Assembly (NCBI GenBank): GCA_040381075.1
Contig: JBEIHX010000032.1
Coordinates: 1-38,227 of the forward strand
DNA from: JBEIHX01 sp040381075
GTDB taxonomy: Bacteria; Pseudomonadota; Alphaproteobacteria; Caulobacterales; Aquidulcibacteraceae
DNA: 38,227 nucleotides
Direction: 5' to 3'
The position numbers and the translations under genes were made by a program. Under the pieces are notes generated by a model that saw only the letters and a program-made list of their open reading frames with translations, was not told where the DNA came from and ran no database searches. Below, piece after piece: positions 32,993-38,227 of the stretch. Positions within the stretch are counted from its first letter, which is position 1, and every line of letters starts with the position of its first letter.

Positions 32993-33259
32993 TCAGATTT
33001 CCCCGAGCGCCAGGAGATACAGGTCGAGCATGGCCTCCAGCTCCTCGCGCTCCTGTCGGTCCTGCTTGCGCAGCCGGATCACCTGACGCAGCGCTTTCAC
33101 GTCGTACCCCAGCGCCTTGGCTTCGGCGTAGACGTCCTTGATGTCCGCCGCGACGCCCGCCCTGTCCTCTTCCAGCCGTTCGATCCGTTGCACGAACTGC
33201 TTGAGCTTCTCGCGGGCTGCATCGGTCATGGATGTTGGGACGGCGTCGGTGTCGGCCAT
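32993..33259 (-). CDS. gapR: GapR-like DUF2312 nucleoid-associated protein
   Basis: GapR of Caulobacter binds overtwisted AT-rich DNA ahead of replication and transcription and stimulates topoisomerases. This 88-aa protein has the full DUF2312 layout: a coiled-coil helix (REKLKQFVQRIERLEEDRAGVAADIKDVYAEAKALGYD written across residues about 16-53) and the basic KALRQVIRLRKQDRQEREELE helix, then the short C-terminal helix DLYLLALGE. An internal ATG at residue 11 is an alternative start. The family is nearly restricted to alphaproteobacteria. Confidence 0.93.
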   Translation of the reverse strand: MADTDAVPTSMTDAAREKLKQFVQRIERLEEDRAGVAADIKDVYAEAKALGYDVKALRQVIRLRKQDRQEREELEAMLDLYLLALGEI

Positions 33260-33450
33260 GGCGCATCTCGTGCTCGCAGGGAAGGGGCGCGGACCCTAGC
33301 CCCCTCGCGGCGCATGAAGCAACGCCCGCGATCCAGCCGTCCACAAGTCAGGCGCCCTGCGGCGGCGCAGGTCTGCCGGCGGCCGCGCGCTCGCCACGCC
33401 CGGCCCGAGGGGGGCAGGCCGACATGACGCAGGGCCATGCGTCGGGCGCG

Positions 33451-34335
33451 TCAGGTCTCGACAGCCGTGCGGATCATCTCGAGCGCCGCCTCCGGCGCCG
33501 CCCGGTGGGGCATGTGGCCAACGCCAGGCAGGATGTGGGCCCGCCCGTCCCGCACCGCCTGGGCCAGGGCGAGGCCGTGCCGCTTGTAGGTGACCACATG
33601 GTCGCTGTCGCCGAACAGGACGCGCACCGGCGCGCGGATCTGGTCATAGCGCGGCGCCTGGGCCTGCAGCTCTGCGTTCAGAAAGGCGAGGTCCCGGGCG
33701 TTGGCGCGAAAGGAGTGCGGGCGAAACAGCAGCGCAGCGCCAAGCTCCGCGCCATAGGTCTGAGGGGCCGGCTGTGGGCGAAAGGTGTTGGCGAGGGCGC
33801 CGTCCGCCTGCATCGGCCCGACCACACGGACTGCCTGCGCAAAGGCGGGGCCGATGAGCGGACGGGCCGCCAGACGGTTGTACCAGGCCGTCCGTCCGGG
33901 CCAGGGACGGCTCGCCGGCGCAAACAGCACCAGGGCCCGCACCAGCTCCGGTCGCTCCAGGGCAAGGCGCAGCGCCACTGCGCCGCCGAAGGAATGGCCG
34001 ACGATCACCGCCGGCGCGCGCACCGTCCGCTCCAGGACCGCAGCTGCAAAGGCAGCCTGAACGCCAAGCCGTTCGGCGCCGCGCGGGCGGCCCGAAAATC
34101 CCAATCCAGGGCGATCCACCGACACAGACCGGGCGAATGCAGCGATCCTGGGAGCAAGACTGAAGGCGAATTCGCGCAGGTTCGCGCTGGCGGAATGCAG
34201 GAGCAACACGGGCGGCGCATCCGCAGCGCCCTGCTCATGCACATGGGCCTGCACGCCGCACACTGACAGAAACCGGCCGATCGGCGCATCTGGCGCCGGG
34301 AAACATGCACCCTCCTGCTGCGCGCCGGAGACCAT
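33451..34335 (-). CDS. alpha/beta-hydrolase-fold protein
   Basis: This 294-aa alpha/beta hydrolase has an oxyanion-hole segment LLLHSASANLREF, the nucleophile elbow GHSFGG (serine in the G-x-S-x-G motif at about residue 115), the acid in LFGDSDHVV and the histidine in LPGVGHMPH. The lid region (RPWPGRTAWYNRLAARP) varies in the family and gives no substrate. The start at ATG 34335 overlaps the stop of the upstream TPR gene by one base (TGATG), so the two are probably co-translated; a GTG just before is the alternative. Confidence 0.85.
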   Translation of the reverse strand: MVSGAQQEGACFPAPDAPIGRFLSVCGVQAHVHEQGAADAPPVLLLHSASANLREFAFSLAPRIAAFARSVSVDRPGLGFSGRPRGAERLGVQAAFAAAVLERTVRAPAVIVGHSFGGAVALRLALERPELVRALVLFAPASRPWPGRTAWYNRLAARPLIGPAFAQAVRVVGPMQADGALANTFRPQPAPQTYGAELGAALLFRPHSFRANARDLAFLNAELQAQAPRYDQIRAPVRVLFGDSDHVVTYKRHGLALAQAVRDGRAHILPGVGHMPHRAAPEAALEMIRTAVET

Positions 34336-34880
34336 CACAGCGGCCGACCGTCCAGCGCCGGCTCAAGCCGGGCCGCGCCTGCGCGCGCATCCTCCAGCTG
34401 CGGATACAGCTTCAAGGCTGACCGATAGGCTTCCAGCGCCGCCCGTTTCTTGTCGAGTTCCTCAAGGACCAGTCCGAGCCCGACCAGGGCCCCGAAATGC
34501 CGCGGCTCCAGCCTGAGGGTTTCGCCGATGTCGGCAAGTGCGCCCGATGTGTTGTTTTCCTGCAGATAAACGCCCGCGCGTCTGTTCCACGCTTCCGCAT
34601 AGGCGGGCTCAAGCCGGATCGCCGCGCTGAAGAAGTCACGGGCCTCAGACAGTGCGCCGCGCTCCTGCGCCAGCAGGCCGCGGCGCATCAGGAGATCAAC
34701 CGTCGGGGAGCCGGAGTCGAGCCACGCGGTCCAGATATCCCCCTCGAGTTCAGCCGCTGTCGCCCGGTCAGCCGTCTGCAGGGCCGCGAAAAGCCGGTCG
34801 AGCCTTTGGCCGCGCGTCTCGTCAGCGCGGACGGGGCCGCCCAGGGCCAACACCAGGACCAGAAAGAGGCCTCGCCACAT
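34335..34880 (-). CDS. periplasmic TPR protein
   Basis: This 181-aa exported protein has a signal peptide (MWRGLFLVLVLALGGPVRA, cleavage before DETRG) followed by three or more tetratricopeptide repeats. These include LLMRRGLLAQERGALSEARDFFSAAIRLEPAYAEAWNRRAG and HFGALVGLGLVLEELDKKRAALEAYRSALKLYP. TPRs mediate protein-protein contacts; partners are unknown. It is coupled to the downstream hydrolase gene. Confidence 0.82.
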   Translation of the reverse strand: MWRGLFLVLVLALGGPVRADETRGQRLDRLFAALQTADRATAAELEGDIWTAWLDSGSPTVDLLMRRGLLAQERGALSEARDFFSAAIRLEPAYAEAWNRRAGVYLQENNTSGALADIGETLRLEPRHFGALVGLGLVLEELDKKRAALEAYRSALKLYPQLEDARAGAARLEPALDGRPL

Positions 34881-35020
34881 GCCGCGAGCCTACCAGACAT
34901 CCAGGCGAAACACAGGCGCGCAACTGCAGCATGCACGGTCGAGGACAGCTTCGTGCAGGCCGGAAAGGAAATCGGAGATAGACGCCCGGACCCCGGACCC
35001 GGAGCTCCTGGACGCGCGCC

Positions 35021-35146
35021 TCAGCCCTGACGGGCCTTGAAGCGGGGGTCGACCTTGTTGATCACATAGACGCGGCCCTTGCGGCGAACCACGCGGCAAG
35101 CCCGATGGCGCGCCTTCAGCGACTTCAGCGAGCTCTTGATCTTCAT
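35021..35146 (-). CDS. rpmJ: 50S ribosomal protein L36
   Basis: A 41-aa highly basic protein beginning MKIKSSLKSLKARH, with CRVVRRKGRVYVIN and KVDPRFKARQG, matches the longer, zinc-ligand-poor form of L36: a single cysteine remains of the C-x2-C-x12-C-x4-H ribbon of the short form. It is short and therefore easily missed. It stands alone between the TPR gene and the TadG-like genes. Confidence 0.93.
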   Translation of the reverse strand: MKIKSSLKSLKARHRACRVVRRKGRVYVINKVDPRFKARQG

Positions 35147-35244
35147 GACAGGTCTCAAACAAGGCGGGCGCAGGCCCGTGACTGGGGAGGGCGCTGTCTA
35201 GCCGCGCAGGGCGGCGCAAGTCAAGGCCAGCGCCTGCGCACAGC

Positions 35245-36492
35245 TCATGACTTGACCCGAAGCTGCGACACCAGGCGGCTGACCAGATTCCTGAAGGCGG
35301 CGTGGATATCGCTCTGGCTGTCGGCCGGGAAATAGTATCCAGGCGAGGCGCAGGCCTGCATCGCGGGGCCCAGCTGGCTCAGCACCGGCGCCACATAGTG
35401 GTCGAACGCGCCGTCTCCGGGCATCGGTACATAGCGGATGTGCACCACGGCGATCTCCACGCCGCGCGCCTTCAGAGCGTCGCAGGCCGTGGCGGGAATG
35501 GGGCCGCCGGGAATGTGATCCCACTGGAATTGCATCCCGTCGGAGACGATGACCACGAACTGGCGACGCGAGGCCGGCGTGCGGCCGTTCCCATCCTGCG
35601 GCGCCTCGAGCGCCATCGACTGAAAACTGTCCCGCATGTTGGATGAGGCCGAAATCCAGTCGGTGTACCGGTAGGGGCCGTTGACCTGCACCATTGTGTC
35701 GAGTTCGCCTGACAGCCTGCCTGTGTCCGACGTCAGTGCGGCGAGCTCCCGCGCGGCCCCGCTGAACTGATGGATCGAAAAGCGGACGCGCTCAATCGGT
35801 TCGTTGAAGGCGGACAGTTCCTGAATCACCGTGTCCGTGCTTTCCCGCATGACGTCAGTGCGCAGCTTGACGCCATTGGCTTTGGCCCGTGCGTAGGACG
35901 AGCCGTAGTGCAGGTCCTGCGGCGCAAGCTTTGTCGGGCTATGGCATGCGAACGCGCAGTTTCTGTGCTCGGTATCATTGCCGGACAGCTGCCTCAGTCG
36001 GGTGCGGCCGGCCTCATCCGCCGGCAGATGCATGGAGCCCGACCCGTCGAGCCAGAAGTGGACGTCCATGTAGCTCGCACGGCTGAGCGTCGTCGTGCTC
36101 GAAATTTCCAGGCTGGCGCTTGGCGCAAACGGTCCCCCCGCGATCAACGGGGTGAATTCAGCCGTCGCTGTCACAGCCGCCGTGCTGTCGCCATCCACCG
36201 TGGTCGTCTGGACATTGAATTCCGTGATTTGCAGATCGCCGCCCTGCAGGCTTTCGCGCAGATTGGCGTCGAACACGTCGCGCACGTCGGTGTCGATATT
36301 GCCCCCGTTTGAGATCGGGGCAAGCACCGCCAGCGCCGCTGAATCCGCCGCCGCCTGCAGCGAGGCTTCAAACCGGGTGGCGCGCGATGCATCAATCGCG
36401 AAAAAGGCCGCAAGCGTGATCGGCGTCAGACTGATCGCAAAGAGTATGGACATGTTGGCCCGGCCGGAGGCGGACAAGCGGCGGAGCTGCAA
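35245..36492 (-). CDS. TadG-like pilus-associated protein with von Willebrand A domain (copy 1)
   Basis: This 415-aa protein has an N-terminal TadE/TadG-type membrane anchor (NMSILFAISLTPITLAAFFAIDASRATR, about residues 13-40), followed by the Tad-like helix LQAAADSAALAVLA. The vWA domain has an intact metal-ion site D-x-S-x-S (FWLDGSGSM, D149, S151, S153). A conserved cysteine pair NCAFACH follows, as does ACASPGYYFPAD near the C-terminus. TadG proteins sit in the envelope with Flp pili. It is paralogous to the next gene upstream. Confidence 0.85.
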   Translation of the reverse strand: MQLRRLSASGRANMSILFAISLTPITLAAFFAIDASRATRFEASLQAAADSAALAVLAPISNGGNIDTDVRDVFDANLRESLQGGDLQITEFNVQTTTVDGDSTAAVTATAEFTPLIAGGPFAPSASLEISSTTTLSRASYMDVHFWLDGSGSMHLPADEAGRTRLRQLSGNDTEHRNCAFACHSPTKLAPQDLHYGSSYARAKANGVKLRTDVMRESTDTVIQELSAFNEPIERVRFSIHQFSGAARELAALTSDTGRLSGELDTMVQVNGPYRYTDWISASSNMRDSFQSMALEAPQDGNGRTPASRRQFVVIVSDGMQFQWDHIPGGPIPATACDALKARGVEIAVVHIRYVPMPGDGAFDHYVAPVLSQLGPAMQACASPGYYFPADSQSDIHAAFRNLVSRLVSQLRVKS

Positions 36493-36653
36493 CCAGAGAC
36501 AGTGCGGCGGGATCGTGCACGCCTATCGCCCGCTTCTGCTCAACAGTCGGTTTGCCGAAGGTTTGAATCTTGAGAGACCGCTGGTCACAGCGCGCCTGGT
36601 CCCTGCGGCCCGACGGCGCACGTGCGGGGTGGCGGGCATCGCTGGTGCAGACT

Positions 36654-36705
36654 GCGCCCCCGGCGCTGTCCGCTTCCCTGCGCCCCCGGCGCTGTGCGCC
36701 TCCCT
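36654..36705. repeat. 26-bp tandem duplication between the two TadG-like genes
   Basis: gcgcccccggcgctgtccgc... is followed at once by gcgcccccggcgctgtgcgc..., two 26-bp units differing at two bases, in the 250-bp gap between the paralogues. No other feature is seen in this gap. Confidence 0.8.
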
Positions 36706-36742
36706 GCGATCGGCGGCCGCAGGACCGCGCGGTGACCGCCGG

Positions 36743-38041
36743 TCAGGACGAAATCCGCAGCTGCGTCATGAGGCGGGCCGTCAGAAGCTCGAACGCGTCG
36801 TGGATCTGCTCCGTGCTGTCGGCCCAGAAATAATAGCCGGGCGAGGCGCAGGCCTGCATGGCCGGGCCGAGCTGATCTATCACCGGCTTTACATATGCCT
36901 CATAAGTCCAGCTGTCGGTCTGCGGAACATAGCGCAGCTGGATCACTGCAATTTCCACGCCGCGCTGCTTCAGGGCGGTACAGGCGTCTTGCGGAATGGG
37001 TCCTGTCGTGATGCCTTCATAGTCCCAATTGAACTGCATGCCATCGGAGACAATCACAACAAATTGCCGGCGCGACGCGGGGGTGAAGCCGGTTCCGTCC
37101 TGAGGAACCGTGAGCGCCATGTCCGGAAACACGGTCTTCATCCTGGACGAGCCCTGGCCGTCATACGTGTAGCGGTAGGGCCCGTTGACCTGCGTCATCT
37201 TGTCGAGTTCGGCCTCGAGGGTTTTCGTGTTTGACGTCAGTGTGGCGATCTGAAGCGCGACCTCGCTGAACTGATGGATCGAGAACTTCACGCGCTCAAC
37301 GGGCTTGTTGAATTCGGAGAGGACGTCAATGACTTCCTCAGCGGCGGCCTTCATCACATCAGTGCGCAGCTCCACGCCATGGGCCTTGGCCCGCGCATAG
37401 GAGGTGCCATAGGTCTGCTTGTCCTTTTCAACCAGGCCTGTCGGTATGTGGCAGGCGAACTGGCAATTCCCACGGTCGGGATCATCCTTGGAGAGCTGCT
37501 TCAGCTGTTCGCGCCCGGCCTCGGTCGAGGGCATGTCCATCGAGGCGGAGCCGTCGAGCCAGAAACGGACGTCCATGTAGCTTGGCCGCCCGGTCGTCGT
37601 GGTGCTCGACACCGTGACCTTGACGGCGGAGCCGAAGGGCCCGCCCGACCACATCGGCGCGATGGTCGCTGTCGACTGCGCCGTCGCCGTGGTGACGCCG
37701 TCATTTGTCTTCAGACTGACCTTGAAGCTGTCGATCTTGAGATCCTGCGGACTTCCCAGGTTTTGAATGAGGTTGGCTTCCAGCACGTCCCGGACGTCCT
37801 GGTCCGCCGCCTTCCCGGAGGCAAGGGGCGCGAGGGCCGCAAGCGCTGCGGCGTCGCTGGCTGACTGCAGCGCGGCTTTCAGCCGCGTCGTGCGCGACAG
37901 GTCGAGCCCGAACACAAGTGCGAGGGTGGCTGGAGCGAGGCCGATCGCAAAGATCATGGCCGCGTTCGCCCGGCGCGACGCAGCCACGCGCCTGAGCGCC
38001 GGCCAGGGCAAGACCCCGCGTAAGAGACGTGACCACCACAT
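36743..38041 (-). CDS. TadG-like pilus-associated protein with von Willebrand A domain (copy 2)
   Basis: This 432-aa paralogue of the downstream gene has the same order of parts: membrane anchor (AAMIFAIGLAPATLALVFGLDLSRTTR, about residues 27-53), LQSASDAAALAALAPLA, and a vWA domain with metal site FWLDGSASM (D163, S165, S167). It also has the NCQFACH cysteine motif, VKFSIHQFS, SRRQFVVIVSDGMQFNW and ACASPGYYFWAD. The two copies share identical blocks but have diverged throughout, so the duplication is old. The start MWWSRLLRG gives a basic cytoplasmic segment before the membrane helix. The region beyond 38042 to the window end shows nothing recognisable. Confidence 0.85.
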   Translation of the reverse strand: MWWSRLLRGVLPWPALRRVAASRRANAAMIFAIGLAPATLALVFGLDLSRTTRLKAALQSASDAAALAALAPLASGKAADQDVRDVLEANLIQNLGSPQDLKIDSFKVSLKTNDGVTTATAQSTATIAPMWSGGPFGSAVKVTVSSTTTTGRPSYMDVRFWLDGSASMDMPSTEAGREQLKQLSKDDPDRGNCQFACHIPTGLVEKDKQTYGTSYARAKAHGVELRTDVMKAAAEEVIDVLSEFNKPVERVKFSIHQFSEVALQIATLTSNTKTLEAELDKMTQVNGPYRYTYDGQGSSRMKTVFPDMALTVPQDGTGFTPASRRQFVVIVSDGMQFNWDYEGITTGPIPQDACTALKQRGVEIAVIQLRYVPQTDSWTYEAYVKPVIDQLGPAMQACASPGYYFWADSTEQIHDAFELLTARLMTQLRISS

Positions 38042-38227
38042 TGCAATCGGAGAATATCACACAACCTTTGGATGAGGGGTTTCTCAGGTCTCTCCAGGTT
38101 TGAGGACGTGTCGGACACCGCGCCCGCACCGCCCGCTGCAGGGACGCTCCACGCCGGCGCTCGGCCCGAGTCCGGCGCCACAGGCCTTTCGCCCAGGCGC
38201 CCCGGCGCAGCGGTTTCCCATGGGCTG

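Noticed and set aside
31503..33086. 527-codon plus-strand frame antisense to ahcY and gapR
   Set aside because: It mirrors ahcY codons; no independent domain or start signal.

Overview
The window is GC-rich chromosomal DNA from an alphaproteobacterium. The evidence is a GapR/DUF2312 gene, a ybgC-tolQRAB cluster, DUF2244 and DUF350 genes, an alphaproteobacterial-type tRNA-Cys, and a palindrome upstream of ahcY that resembles SahR-type operators. Tad-pilus-like genes and the high GC fit a Caulobacter/Maricaulis/Hyphomonas-like bacterium, but the genus is an inference. Most of the window is housekeeping sequence, with one decayed mobile island at about 22.4-27.2 kb.

Layout. 0-5.2 kb (minus strand): an IS110-family transposase fragment, a MAPEG-family membrane protein, then tolB, tolA, tolR, tolQ and ybgC, the Tol cell-envelope system. 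pal is not next to tolB. 5.4-10.3 kb: a class III aminotransferase, a DUF2244 protein overlapping nth, a convergent ATP-grasp protein, and a PfkB/adenosine-kinase-like sugar kinase. 10.3-14.7 kb: a CHASE2-GGDEF cyclic-di-GMP enzyme translationally coupled to a Flp-pilin-like small protein, a secreted Pro/Ala-rich protein and a small membrane protein. 15.0-20.8 kb: DUF350 protein, membrane-anchored trypsin-like protease, rpmI-rplT, pheS-pheT. 20.8-22.4 kb: a LysR regulator divergent from an NAD(P)-binding F420-reductase-like oxidoreductase, with a dyad between them.

The island (22.4-27.2 kb) holds two different IS21-family IstB remnants, a DUF4160/DUF2442 toxin-antitoxin-like pair between them, an intact 'mobile mystery protein' A/B pair (HTH regulator and Fic protein), and a frameshifted, 3'-truncated relaxase. 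It ends at a tRNA-Arg(CCU) gene, as expected for a degraded conjugative or mobilizable element, although no att repeat was found. 27.3-35.2 kb is housekeeping again: glycosyltransferase, tRNA-Cys with a non-canonical C33, HIT protein, CitE-like lyase, pyridoxal kinase, ahcY with its palindromic operator, gapR, an alpha/beta hydrolase, a TPR protein and rpmJ (L36). 35.2-38.0 kb carries two tandem TadG-like pilus-associated proteins with von Willebrand A domains.

The most unusual property of the window is a set of short-period tandem arrays (11-15 bp, most often exactly 15 bp) of unrelated sequence. They lie mostly at gene boundaries: next to the IS110 fragment, three arrays in a row between ybgC and tolQ, upstream of rpmI, between pheS and pheT, upstream of the citE-like gene and next to tRNA-Cys. 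Two sit inside reading frames as five-residue insertions, in the Flp-like leader and the Rossmann loop of the oxidoreductase. Their variety suggests an active local-duplication process rather than a single repeat family.
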